Below are positions 45,095-53,816 of a stretch of 63,964 nt of DNA, piece after piece. The notes below the pieces were generated by a model that had not been told where the DNA came from, did not search any database, and saw only the letters and a program-made list of their open reading frames with translations. The translations under genes and the position numbers were made by a program. Position 1 is the stretch's first letter. Every line of letters begins with the position of its first letter. Origin of the DNA: Saprospiraceae bacterium (GTDB lineage: Bacteria; Bacteroidota; Bacteroidia; Chitinophagales; Saprospiraceae); contig JABDKX010000111.1 of assembly GCA_013001975.1 (NCBI GenBank), positions 1 through 63,964 on the forward strand. The letters run 5' to 3'.

Positions 45095-46366
45095 TTACGA
45101 TTTCGTCAATCTAAGATCAAAAGACTTTAAGTGTTTTAACATAAGTAAAGCTGCTAAAAATAAAATGATACCAACAATCATGTAAGCATAAATAATATTA
45201 TTGCCTGTTTGAAAGAATGTCATAGTAAAGATAAGCATCAATACAATTCTGAATAACACATTTACAAAAAAGAAAACACTGCCTGACCTACCAAAATATT
45301 GATTGGGTACATTTTTAAAAAGATAAGTCATCCTGGCAATTCTTACGCCTGCATTCATAATGCCAATAAAGAACATCATTATAAAAAACAAGACAATGGA
45401 GTTGGAAAAACTTAATGTTAAAAAGATAGCAGATGTCAGAAAAGTCATTATTATAATAACAATTGGTATGTTGAAAACCCTAAGGAGAAATCGAATGGTT
45501 AGACCAACAAATATGGCGCCCATAGCATATGCCATTTTTGAATTTGAGTAAACATCACCACTTTCATTTAAATGGTTATTAACATAGGAAACGCCGAGAT
45601 AGAAAGCTTCTAATAATACCGCTAAAAAAATACTATAAGAAAGAACGCCAAACCAGAAAATAGGTCTGTTATTCCATAAGTATTCTAATCCTATTTTTAG
45701 ACGCTTGATAATCGATCCTGTTTCTGGTTTCCTTTCAATCAAAGGGGTGTACTTGATCATGAGAATGATTATAAAAGCAACGAAATACGTCGCGCTATCT
45801 ATAAGAAATATTTCATGAATTTTCCATGCGCTGATATTAAAACCGACATTGATATTAAGTCCAAAAACTTTAAATATGCCGCCTTCTGTTCCTTCTAATA
45901 AAATAGTTGCAAAGGCCCCTGAAACTATAGTTGTGCATTGTCCAATAATCTCCAATATAGAAGAAATTCTTGAGTAATATTTTTGCTCTATGATTTCTTG
46001 AACGAAAGCATAAAGACAAGGATAGTGTATATTATAATTTAAAAAAGTCAATGTGAAAACGGAGGCGACTATTAATGGAGGAAGATCTCCAAGATGAAAC
46101 CCTAAATAAGTGATAATGCCTATTAAAGAACCAACTATCGCAGTAATAAAAAGAAAAACAACTTTTCTATCATACTTGTCTACGATTGATCCACTGATTG
46201 GCATCCAAAACATAGATATGATTGTGGTTGCCATATAAACAATCCCAAAATATGCCAACATATCTTTTTGGGCAAAATACCAAGGTATCGCAATCATACT
46301 TATGCCTTGCGCAACGCCAGAAATAGCATTGGCAATAAAAATTAGGATGAGGGCTAACTTATTCAG
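45095..46366 (-). CDS. MFS transporter, probable CTG start
   Basis: About 423 aa with 12 predicted helices, MFS_3/enterobactin-exporter-like. The motif after helix 2 reads GSIVDKYDRKVV. The first ATG (46297) would cut off most of helix 1. The open frame upstream encodes NKLALILIFIANAISGVAQ, an ideal first helix, and the only plausible initiator is CTG at 46366 giving M-N-K-L-A. No ATG, GTG or TTG occurs between the in-frame TAA of the upstream gene (46373-46375) and 46297. Alternatives are a sequencing error at the start codon or readthrough from DUF4286. Substrate unknown. Confidence 0.75.
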   Translation of the reverse strand: MNKLALILIFIANAISGVAQGISMIAIPWYFAQKDMLAYFGIVYMATTIISMFWMPISGSIVDKYDRKVVFLFITAIVGSLIGIITYLGFHLGDLPPLIVASVFTLTFLNYNIHYPCLYAFVQEIIEQKYYSRISSILEIIGQCTTIVSGAFATILLEGTEGGIFKVFGLNINVGFNISAWKIHEIFLIDSATYFVAFIIILMIKYTPLIERKPETGSIIKRLKIGLEYLWNNRPIFWFGVLSYSIFLAVLLEAFYLGVSYVNNHLNESGDVYSNSKMAYAMGAIFVGLTIRFLLRVFNIPIVIIIMTFLTSAIFLTLSFSNSIVLFFIMMFFIGIMNAGVRIARMTYLFKNVPNQYFGRSGSVFFFVNVLFRIVLMLIFTMTFFQTGNNIIYAYMIVGIILFLAALLMLKHLKSFDLRLTKS

Positions 46367-46372
46367 ATTGTT

Positions 46373-46708
46373 TTATTTATTGATCAGTGATGAAGAAAAA
46401 ACACGTTCCATTTTTGTTGTAAAATACACATACTTTCCACGATAATCCTGATCTAGCAAGTTTAGAAATTTTTGCATTGAAGTCAATTTGTAGTGTTCAA
46501 ACTTTTCTCCATTGGCAAAAGTAAACTGTACTGCAAAGGTATCATCGTCATCTTGCTCATTCAAATGAATAAAATTGATTTGAGTGCCCGTAATGATTTG
46601 TCCATCAATACATGGAGGCAGATAATCATTTTGCATCTTCGTCAACCAATCTTTCGAGAGAGTTTTTTCAATTTTTATGGTGATGTTAAAAACTATTGGA
46701 TTTTGCAT
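46373..46708 (-). CDS. DUF4286 family protein
   Basis: 111 aa, cytoplasmic, no signal peptide. It fits the DUF4286 pattern: an N-terminal FNITIKIEKTLSKDWLTKMQ strand-helix, TFAVQFTFANGEKFEHY, and the C-terminal KFLNLLDQDYRGKYVYFTTKMERV. The ferredoxin-like fold and function are unknown. It shares a reading frame with the MFS transporter downstream: the TAA of this gene is followed after two codons by the likely CTG of the MFS gene, so translation is probably coupled. Confidence 0.85.
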   Translation of the reverse strand: MQNPIVFNITIKIEKTLSKDWLTKMQNDYLPPCIDGQIITGTQINFIHLNEQDDDDTFAVQFTFANGEKFEHYKLTSMQKFLNLLDQDYRGKYVYFTTKMERVFSSSLINK

Positions 46709-47274
46709 TTATTTTTTCACTTATAAATTAGGAATGAATCTGGTTGAGTCAAAGATGATTATAATATTTAAAAGATATTAACAATCTTTCTTGTTTCCAG
46801 TTTTTATTGTCGTCAGATACTCTTTTGGACTCATTACAGGAATGGATGAGTTTTTATAATCTTTTAAATTTCTAGTTACGATGATTTCAGATTGAGATTC
46901 TAAAGCAGTATAAAATTGGATGCCATCTTTGAAATCTTTAAATTGGTTGACATTTAAAGCTTATTCAATAATCTTATCATTAAGATCAAAAGTCTGAACT
47001 AATACTTTAAATTTTCCAATTATTGATCTGGCGCGTTTATTCTTTAAATTATCATTTAATATATAGTGGGTATTTACAATACTTATACTTGAAACAATCA
47101 CTTCTGAAAAATGATTACAGCCCAGCTCTCAAGTGGATGATTTGCTATCCTTTGTTTGCGTATTGTTATTTTGAGTTTTTTGATTTAACTTTACTCATAA
47201 GGTTTAAACACAAGTAGAGCGGAAGTAATTATTCCATATTTACGCTCACTTTATCTCCTCATTACCCACTAAAG
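46709..47274. other. 566-bp region without an intact gene
   Basis: Holds a decayed PIN-domain gene on the minus strand (46778 to about 47160) and, beyond it, about 110 bp of AT-rich sequence with no intact antitoxin gene. The promoter of the downstream lipoprotein gene must lie near 47200-47274, but I see no clear box. Confidence 0.6.
46778..47160 (-). pseudogene. Degraded PIN-domain (VapC-like) toxin
   Basis: Reading the minus strand, one frame gives VSSISIVNTHYILND, RARSIIGKFKVLVQTFD, LNDKIIE, then an in-frame TAA (46961-46963), then VNQFKDFKDGIQFYTAL, SEIIVTRNLKDYKNS and a natural stop (46778-46780). This is the central and C-terminal part of a PIN nuclease of the FKDFEDAIQYY...TRNxKDF type. 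Upstream another frame reads ANHPLESWAVIIFQK, the helix normally preceding it, so a frameshift lies near 47095-47125. The N-terminal LDTNI-type catalytic Asp region is not recognisable. One nonsense codon plus one frameshift make it non-functional. No antitoxin is visible. Confidence 0.75.
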
Positions 47275-48078
47275 ATGTTTATTATGAAATCATTCCGTTT
47301 ATTACTGCCGATTATAGCCATTTTATTGCTTACGGCTTGTAGTAATGAAGATGTGCAAACACCACCACCTCCTCCAACACAGCCGCCAGAGTATGAACCT
47401 ATATATGATTTTACAACTTTTACATTTTCGTCAAATGGAATGGATATAAAAGGAAAGATATATTTGCCTCCTTCACATGTAACCAATAGCGATTTACCCG
47501 CTATCTATTTAATAGATTATAAAGAACAGCATTTTCAAATTGCAGAAGATGAATTTGATCAAGTAATTAAGGGTGTCGAACAGATTAATAATTTTGATGC
47601 ATTGGTTATTACTTTAGAGGAACACTCTGATATTGACGCTAATCCAAATGGATTTCTAAGTTACTATCAAACTTTTAAAGACATGACCAAATATGTTGAT
47701 AGTATATACACCAGCAATACAAACAGAACTTTTATTGGTAGGGGAAGTGAAGGAGGGATAGTATTATTGACTTTTCTAAGTGAAGATTCAGCAACCTCAG
47801 TATTTGATAATTTTATTGCTACCGACTCCCCTTCCCAGTTTAATAATGTTTTATCAACTATGATAGAAAATGATGTTGTCCCTGAAAATATATCCAACAA
47901 AAAACTGCATTTTTCTTTTTCATCATCTAATGATGCTGATAACTGCAACCAATTAATAAACTTGATTAATTCAAAACAATATCCATGGTTAACTTTTAAA
48001 TCAAGAGAATATTCAATGGATACCTACGAAAATGTATATACTTACTCCTTTGCTGAAGGTTTAAGTTTTGTTTTTTAA
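47275..48078 (+). CDS. Lipoprotein with esterase/alpha-beta hydrolase-like fold
   Basis: 267 aa. Lipobox LLLTAC (Cys at about 22 from the ATG at 47275; an ATG at 47284 is an alternative start), then a Pro-rich linker (TPPPPPTQPP). The body resembles the putative esterase D family: IYLPPSHVTNSDLPAIYLID, an FDALVITLEE strand, YVDSIY before FIGRGSEGGI as nucleophile elbow, and IATDSPSQFNN. The elbow is R-G-S-E-G where GxSxG is expected, and the usual late Asp-His pair is not obvious, so activity is uncertain. Stand-alone gene between the PIN remnant and the TPR gene on the other strand. Confidence 0.6.
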   Translation: MFIMKSFRLLLPIIAILLLTACSNEDVQTPPPPPTQPPEYEPIYDFTTFTFSSNGMDIKGKIYLPPSHVTNSDLPAIYLIDYKEQHFQIAEDEFDQVIKGVEQINNFDALVITLEEHSDIDANPNGFLSYYQTFKDMTKYVDSIYTSNTNRTFIGRGSEGGIVLLTFLSEDSATSVFDNFIATDSPSQFNNVLSTMIENDVVPENISNKKLHFSFSSSNDADNCNQLINLINSKQYPWLTFKSREYSMDTYENVYTYSFAEGLSFVF

Positions 48079-48251
48079 AGAAAGGATATATTGTTAAATT
48101 TTGGGAATTATAAACTCAGAAAATAACGAGCTCGAAGCACGAATTCTAAAGAAGAACGAAGGGGAGTAAACTAGTTTTACTTTTAACTATCAAACGATAT
48201 TAAAAAATGAAGTCGTGATTTTGGTTTTACTTGAATTTTGCTTTCATTGAA

Positions 48252-50057
48252 CTACTGAATATCATCACCACGCAAGATTCGATATCTTTTTCGGGCTTCG
48301 ATAGCAAACGTACTGTTAGAAAACTCAAGGAAAAGTTTCTCATATAAAGGCTTTGCTTTTTCCAAATCCTTTAATTGGAATTCATAGATTTCGGCTACGT
48401 TGAACAATGCATTATCTGCCCTGATTTCTTCTGGGTATGTTTCATAAACTAATGTAAAAAGTTCGATAGCCTTATCTGTATTCTTTAATTTGTTATGAAG
48501 CAGTGCTTTTTGATAAATGATATCATCTGCGAGGCTGTGCTCAGGAAATAATTCATTTATAGAATCCAATTTTTCAAATGCTTCATCAAACTTATTTTGA
48601 ACAGTCAGCAATTCTGATTCCGAAAACATCTTTAACGGGACGTCAGTAGTGTCTAATCCCATATTGTCCATAATGAAAATGGACATATCGATCGCATCGT
48701 TAGAAATTAATTTAGAAGTTGATGTTTTAAGAATGTCAAATTTTTCTTGTGCCCACTCAAAATTACCAGCGTAATAAGAAAGCATGGCATTTTTGAATCT
48801 GGCTGTTTCTCCTAAGTACTCTTCTTTGTATTTTTTCTCAACTTGTGAATAGAGTAGGGTAGCCTCCCAAATTTCTCCTGACATCAAATAGTAGTCGCCC
48901 AAGGCTATTTTACTGTTTGCCTTAACCGACTTAGTAATGGTACTCATTTTCACCAACTCATTTAAATTTTTAATAGCACCATTGAGATCGTTTTTATAAA
49001 TAGCCAAAAAGTCTGCATATTCTTTAACAACTGTTTCTGTTTGTCTGTTTATTCCAAACTCATCAATAAATCTTTGGTATTCAACATCAATACTGTCTAG
49101 GTCTGATAAAGAATAATTATAGCTATCGGTAATCCTTTTTCTCTTTGCTTTAAGCAATGCTTTTTTAGAAACAATAAACAAATCATTGTTTAATGATTCA
49201 TCCTTCGTCACATAATTATATGCTTTGATGGCAGTTTCAAAGTCACCAGCATAGTAAGCAATGTCACCAATATTTTTTACCCGCATACCCCCTTCATTAA
49301 ATTTTCGATCTAATGAACGTGCTTGGCGCAGTGCTTTACCATATTCTTCTTTTTCAATATAAACCCATTGGAGCAATTCTGGATAAACAATATTTTCAGG
49401 ATCGTTTTGAATATTTGCATAAAGTTGCTTTCTCAACATTTCCAATTCTTCATCGTTGACTAAAGACTTCTGAAGACTTGTTTTGTAATATTCAATGTTT
49501 CTAGGATTCTTATTGACAGCCTTTATGTAATGTTCTACCATTTTTGGCTTATCGCCTTTCTTACTGTAAAGAGAAGCGAGGTAAGAAGAAAATATGCCTT
49601 CATCCTTAAGAATTTTACTTCCTTTCTGATAAACTTCAATTGCCATATCATACTTAGTCAATCGCTGGAATGCGCTGGCTAATCTTTGGATACTTCCTCT
49701 ATTTGCAGGAATATTATTTATAGCTTGCTGATAGACTTTATCAGCTTCTTCTGGCAAGTATTGTCTCTCTTTAATGTTTCCTAAGATCACGTAAAACTGC
49801 ATTTGATCGGGCTTTATTTTAATTTCCTTTTCAACTGCTTCTTCCGCTTTTTTATAATCCTGCAATGCTAATAGACACTCGATGTAGTTTGTGAAGTATC
49901 CTGTTTGATGAGGTTGTTTGTCATATATTTTTTTGTAAATGATAGCGGCTTTTTCATATTCACCAGAACGATAATATTCGTTGGCAAGACTTTGGTTTTG
50001 ACCAATTGCCAATAGCGAAAAACAAACTAATAAAAGTGTAAAAATGGTACGCATCAT
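48252..50057 (-). CDS. Exported TPR-repeat protein
   Basis: About 601 aa from the ATG at 50057; a TTG lies three codons further upstream. The signal peptide (MMRTIFTLLLVCFSLLAIGQ) is followed almost entirely by TPR helices, e.g. ANEYYRSGEYEKAAIIYKKIYDKQP, ASAFQRLTKYDMAIEVYQKG, AIELFTLVYETYPEEIRADNALFNVAEIYE and YEKLFLEFSNSTFAIEARKRYR at the C-terminus. It is periplasmic or outer-membrane associated. Similar proteins are annotated only as TPR proteins, so no specific function is given. Downstream of tonB on the same strand, but a terminator-like hairpin separates them. Confidence 0.8.
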   Translation of the reverse strand: MMRTIFTLLLVCFSLLAIGQNQSLANEYYRSGEYEKAAIIYKKIYDKQPHQTGYFTNYIECLLALQDYKKAEEAVEKEIKIKPDQMQFYVILGNIKERQYLPEEADKVYQQAINNIPANRGSIQRLASAFQRLTKYDMAIEVYQKGSKILKDEGIFSSYLASLYSKKGDKPKMVEHYIKAVNKNPRNIEYYKTSLQKSLVNDEELEMLRKQLYANIQNDPENIVYPELLQWVYIEKEEYGKALRQARSLDRKFNEGGMRVKNIGDIAYYAGDFETAIKAYNYVTKDESLNNDLFIVSKKALLKAKRKRITDSYNYSLSDLDSIDVEYQRFIDEFGINRQTETVVKEYADFLAIYKNDLNGAIKNLNELVKMSTITKSVKANSKIALGDYYLMSGEIWEATLLYSQVEKKYKEEYLGETARFKNAMLSYYAGNFEWAQEKFDILKTSTSKLISNDAIDMSIFIMDNMGLDTTDVPLKMFSESELLTVQNKFDEAFEKLDSINELFPEHSLADDIIYQKALLHNKLKNTDKAIELFTLVYETYPEEIRADNALFNVAEIYEFQLKDLEKAKPLYEKLFLEFSNSTFAIEARKRYRILRGDDIQ

Positions 50058-50139
50058 AATACTCAAAATACTTTAGGTGTAAATATAACGATGATGCAGT
50101 CAAATTGATTCTAAAAATGATGTTAAATGTAAAGAAATA

Positions 50140-50169
50140 GCCCTGTTAGCATGGTTAATCCAACAGGGC
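50140..50169 (-). terminator. Likely terminator of the TonB gene
   Basis: GCCCTGTT (50140-50147) / AACAGGGC (50162-50169), 8-bp perfect stem with a 14-nt loop, followed on the minus strand by TATTTCTTT. T-tract imperfect. Confidence 0.6.
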
Positions 50170-50176
50170 AAAGGAT

Positions 50177-51091
50177 TTATTTTAAATCAAATTTGATCGG
50201 TAAAGTGAATAATACCTTAACTGGACGTCCATTTTGCTTACCTGGTGTCCAATTATCTAATTGATTATTCATGCTTTTGACAGCTTTTACAGCTGCTGGT
50301 CCGCATCCGCCACCGATATCAATTTTTAAATCAACATTTGTGATATTCCCTTTCTTATCTACAACAAACTGGATAACCGTTGTTCCTTCGATGCCATTAT
50401 CAATGGCTATCTGTGGATATTTTAAATTTTTATAAATGTATTTAAGCAATTTCATTTGCGCACATACTTCTTTTTCTTTGTGTGTCCCTACCATATCTTC
50501 ACATCCTGGAAAGCGAGGCATCTGTTCTGCAAACCGAACAATTGGTTCTTCCGGTGGATCAGGTGGGGGAGGCAAAACGGCAGGTGTTGGTGCTGGAGCT
50601 TTAGCCACTTCAATAACGGGATCTTCAATAGCTTCATCAGCATCAATTGTTGTATCAATAAATTTTGGTGTTTCGTCTTCCGGAATTGGTTCTTCTATTA
50701 CGTCAATCTTTGGCGGTGGAGGTGGAGGAGGAGGTGGTTTAGGAGGCGGTGTTCTTGGCGTTTCTATTAACATTATGTCATCAAGATATTCACTGGTATC
50801 AGGAATATAAACTGCTTGTTCGTAAGTTGTCCAACTGAAGGCTAGTAACGTAAAGGTAATAGCTGATGATAAACCAAATAAGAAAATGGGTTTCGACCAA
50901 ATAAACACATTGACATTATTACGTTTTACTCTTGAAGAAATAGATGTTTGATCCAAATCATCTGAATTTCTTTTGTTATTGGATTGTGATTTTAAGTAGC
51001 GACGTAAAAATAAAATTACGCTGAGTATAAAAATGGCAAGGCCTGTTATGGCAAGGAGCGTTTCCATGCCAGATAGTTGAAGATCTGTCAT
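50177..51091 (-). CDS. tonB: TonB-family energy transducer
   Basis: 304 aa. Two hydrophobic segments (about 10-30 and 70-90) precede a periplasmic Pro-rich spacer (TPPPKPPPPPPPPPKID, about 113-185). A C-terminal TonB domain (about 220-304) carries KYPQIAIDNGIEGTTVIQFVV, AVKSMNNQLDNWTPGKQNGRPVKVLFTLPI. It transmits the proton-motive force to TonB-dependent outer-membrane receptors, with ExbB/ExbD normally encoded elsewhere. The two-helix N-terminus is longer than in classical TonB, which has one. An internal ATG at 51067 is an alternative start. No receptor gene lies nearby. Confidence 0.88.
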   Translation of the reverse strand: MTDLQLSGMETLLAITGLAIFILSVILFLRRYLKSQSNNKRNSDDLDQTSISSRVKRNNVNVFIWSKPIFLFGLSSAITFTLLAFSWTTYEQAVYIPDTSEYLDDIMLIETPRTPPPKPPPPPPPPPKIDVIEEPIPEDETPKFIDTTIDADEAIEDPVIEVAKAPAPTPAVLPPPPDPPEEPIVRFAEQMPRFPGCEDMVGTHKEKEVCAQMKLLKYIYKNLKYPQIAIDNGIEGTTVIQFVVDKKGNITNVDLKIDIGGGCGPAAVKAVKSMNNQLDNWTPGKQNGRPVKVLFTLPIKFDLK

Positions 51092-51185
51092 AATAAGTGA
51101 TTTTTTCTAAAAGGAACTTGCATACAAGATGTGCAATAAACCAAGATTGGTGTATCGGTTAGAAAAAATAATTTAATGTAAAGTA

Positions 51186-51656
51186 TTACTTAATGGGAAT
51201 CCAGATCTCCTCTTCTGAATTTGGATCGTTAAGTTTTGTTTTTGGCCCCATGATTTCAAAGTGTGGACGATAATCTAAAGTGTAACCAGATTGGGGTAGC
51301 CACTCAGTAAAAATATATTGGAAGATACTGGGATCAGAGTTTAATCCTTTGTAATGAAAAACCGCATATTGTCCTCCTTGTAGATGAAAGGTTTCCATGT
51401 CAGTTGGAATATCATTATTGTCAGAAACTTCTGCGGCTGCCCATTTGATAAATTGAGCCTGTGGATCAAAAACCTCATAATAGTTTGCAGGATAAATACG
51501 CAGATCATATACATTGTCATCAACAATGTTCATGATTTCTTTTTTACGGGGCATAAAAGTTTTGAAAAGTTTAAATGTTTGATTGTTGACTATTGACATT
51601 TCAGTTTGCATACCTACCAATATTTTGTCAGATATATTTTTTATGATAGGCTCCAT
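51186..51656 (-). CDS. GyrI-like/AraC effector-binding domain protein
   Basis: 156 aa, a stand-alone effector-binding fold. Characteristic parts are LVGMQTEMSIVNNQTFKLFKTFMPRKKEI, an AAAEVSDNNDIPTDMETFHLQGGQYAVFHYKG segment typical of GyrI-like small-molecule-binding domains, and YIFTEWLPQSGYTLDYRPHFEIM. It has no DNA-binding helix-turn-helix, so it is not a regulator by itself; family members bind small molecules or inhibit gyrase. It lies downstream of the htpG terminator and upstream of tonB, so it is probably a monocistronic gene. Confidence 0.75.
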   Translation of the reverse strand: MEPIIKNISDKILVGMQTEMSIVNNQTFKLFKTFMPRKKEIMNIVDDNVYDLRIYPANYYEVFDPQAQFIKWAAAEVSDNNDIPTDMETFHLQGGQYAVFHYKGLNSDPSIFQYIFTEWLPQSGYTLDYRPHFEIMGPKTKLNDPNSEEEIWIPIK

Positions 51657-51680
51657 GCTTAAAGTTTTACCAAATTGAAT

Positions 51681-51712
51681 AAAAAAAAAGAGGAACGCTA
51701 AGTTCCTCTTTT
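51681..51712 (-). terminator. Intrinsic terminator of htpG
   Basis: 11-bp stem AAAAGAGGAAC (51686-51696) / GTTCCTCTTTT (51702-51712), loop 5 nt; read on the minus strand it ends in a long T-tract (51681-51689). Lies just after the htpG stop. Confidence 0.88.
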
Positions 51713-51718
51713 AATTAT

Positions 51719-53587
51719 TTATTTCAAAAATTCGATACTCGATTTTATAAAGTTGTTGAGCTGTTCACCCTTCAACATGTTTTGATTCAACCTGGCCAGA
51801 TCATATAAGTATTTAGCAAAGCGTTCTTTTTTATCTCCACTTTTCATCTTTAATAATTTGCTGGCAATCAACTCATGGTTTGTATTAATCACAACATTAT
51901 GACTGTCAGGCATATCTTCTAGATTCATACCTTGCATTTGCTGCATCTCTTTCATTCTTCTCATAAATTCAGGGCGTGTAATCAATACAGGATGATCAGT
52001 TGTTGATAAAGGACGTAATTCAATTTGACCACCTCTCAATTCACCAAGAGAATCGACAAATAATGTTTTTACCTTTTCTTCTTCCTTTTCAGAAAGAGCA
52101 GAAATGGCTTCTTCATCTTTTTGAACCAATTTGTCAACAGTATCAGAATCGACTCTGACAAAAGTGATTTTATCTTTCTTAGATTCCATTTGCTGCATGA
52201 AGTGATTATCAATGATATTGTTCATTAATAAAACATCATAACCCGTAGCCTTTGCTGATTCAATGTAAGCATGTTGGTCATGTTCATTGTTTGCATATAA
52301 CAAGACAGTTCTTTCGTGTTTGTCTGTTTGGTTTGCTTTTATTTTTTCAATGTAGTCATCATACAAAAACATATCACCATCTGTGTTTTTCAACAAACAA
52401 AAAGCATCGGCTTTTTTATAGAATTTTTCATCTGAAATCATGCCGTATTTTACAAATGTGCCCACATCATCCCACTTAGATTCAAATCCTTCTTTATCTT
52501 TTTTATAAAGCTGCTTTAATTTGTCTGCTACTTTTTTAGTAATGTAAGATGTGATTTTTCTAACGTTACTATCACTTTGTAAATATGAACGTGACACATT
52601 CAAAGGAATGTCTGGCGAATCAATTACACCATGCAGAAGTAATAAAAATTCAGGTACGATTTCTTTTACATCATCAGTAACATATACTTGATTACTGTAA
52701 AGCTGAATCTTGTTTCTCTGAATTTCTAAGTTGTTGTTTAATTTAGGGAAGTAAAGAACGCCTGTTAATTTAAAAGGAAAATCGATATCTAAGTGTATCC
52801 AAAAAAGAGGATCCTGACTCATCGGATATAATTCCTTGTAGAATTTTTGGTAATCTTCTTCTTTTAACTTGGAAGCTTTCTTTTTCCAAAGCGGTGCTGT
52901 GTTATTGATGATGTTATCTTCTTCAACTTCTTTCGATTTTCTATCGTCACCTTCTCCTTCCCATTCTGTTGTTGTCTTTGTTCCAAATCTAATAGGAATT
53001 GGCAAAAACTTAGAGTACTTATCCAGCAAAGATTGAATTCTATTTTTTTCTAAGAATTCAGTGCTGTCATCTGAGATGTGTAAAATGATATCAGTACCTC
53101 TTTCTTTGCGTTCTCCTTTTCCTATTTCATACTCAGGATTACCATCACAAATCCATTTGACTGCTTTAGCTGATTTCTTATAAGACTTTGTGTCTACTTC
53201 AACTTGATCAGCGACCATGAAGGCAGAATAAAAACCAAGACCAAAGTGACCAATGATGTGTGCATCATCTTGATATTTTTTTAAGAATGATTCTGCTGAA
53301 GAAAAGGCAACTTGGTTTAAGTATTTTTTGACTTCTGCTTCTGACATTCCGATTCCTCTATCACGAATCGTAAGCGTCTTAGCTTCTTTATCTAAAATGA
53401 TATCGATGGTTGTATCACCGATTTCACCTTTAAATTCACCTTTTGAAGCCAGTGTTTTGATCTTTGTTGTAGCGTCAACTGCGTTTGAGATTAATTCTCT
53501 CAAAAATATCTCTTGATCTGAATAAAGAAATTTCTTAATAATTGGAAAGATATTTTCCGTTTGTACTGAGATTTGTCCTTTTTCCAT
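51719..53587 (-). CDS. htpG: Molecular chaperone HtpG (Hsp90)
   Basis: 622 aa, normal family length. The N-terminal ATPase domain carries FLRELISNAVDA, RDRGIGMSEAEV and HIIGHFGLGFYSAF; the middle domain has SRSYLQSDSNVRKI; a C-terminal dimerisation domain follows, here somewhat shorter than in E. coli. Cytosolic chaperone for stress and client maturation. Possible regulation: upstream (53588-53816) are TAnnTTTG boxes on the minus strand and an imperfect inverted repeat GTGACA-TAT-TGACAC at 53648-53662. A strong terminator follows the gene. Confidence 0.96.
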   Translation of the reverse strand: MEKGQISVQTENIFPIIKKFLYSDQEIFLRELISNAVDATTKIKTLASKGEFKGEIGDTTIDIILDKEAKTLTIRDRGIGMSEAEVKKYLNQVAFSSAESFLKKYQDDAHIIGHFGLGFYSAFMVADQVEVDTKSYKKSAKAVKWICDGNPEYEIGKGERKERGTDIILHISDDSTEFLEKNRIQSLLDKYSKFLPIPIRFGTKTTTEWEGEGDDRKSKEVEEDNIINNTAPLWKKKASKLKEEDYQKFYKELYPMSQDPLFWIHLDIDFPFKLTGVLYFPKLNNNLEIQRNKIQLYSNQVYVTDDVKEIVPEFLLLLHGVIDSPDIPLNVSRSYLQSDSNVRKITSYITKKVADKLKQLYKKDKEGFESKWDDVGTFVKYGMISDEKFYKKADAFCLLKNTDGDMFLYDDYIEKIKANQTDKHERTVLLYANNEHDQHAYIESAKATGYDVLLMNNIIDNHFMQQMESKKDKITFVRVDSDTVDKLVQKDEEAISALSEKEEEKVKTLFVDSLGELRGGQIELRPLSTTDHPVLITRPEFMRRMKEMQQMQGMNLEDMPDSHNVVINTNHELIASKLLKMKSGDKKERFAKYLYDLARLNQNMLKGEQLNNFIKSSIEFLK

Positions 53588-53715
53588 CGTTTTATTTAAA
53601 TTTTACAATGGTTATACTTAGTCAAATTGAGTGCCACGCCTGTATTCGTGACATATTGACACTATTAAACTCAAAAGCCAGTAAATAAAGGAAGTTTTGT
53701 CACTAATCAACATTA

Positions 53716-53742
53716 CAAAAGTACTGGTCGATAATTGTCAAA
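53716..53742 (-). promoter_or_regulatory. Candidate htpG promoter
   Basis: On the minus strand TTTG (53742-53739) and TACTTTTG (53723-53716) form a TTTG/TAnnTTTG pair with a 15-bp spacer, slightly short. A second exact -7 box, TACCTTTG, lies at 53763-53756. Either could drive htpG. Confidence 0.35.
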
Positions 53743-53816
53743 TTAGTCATAACATCAAAGGTAGCGGACAAACTTTGTTAGTTGAAAACAATTAAAAGTA
53801 AATATTATCTAAAGCA

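Noticed and set aside
50436-50810. Gly/Trp-rich open frames opposite tonB
   Set aside because: They mirror the Pro-rich tonB spacer; no homology-like motifs.
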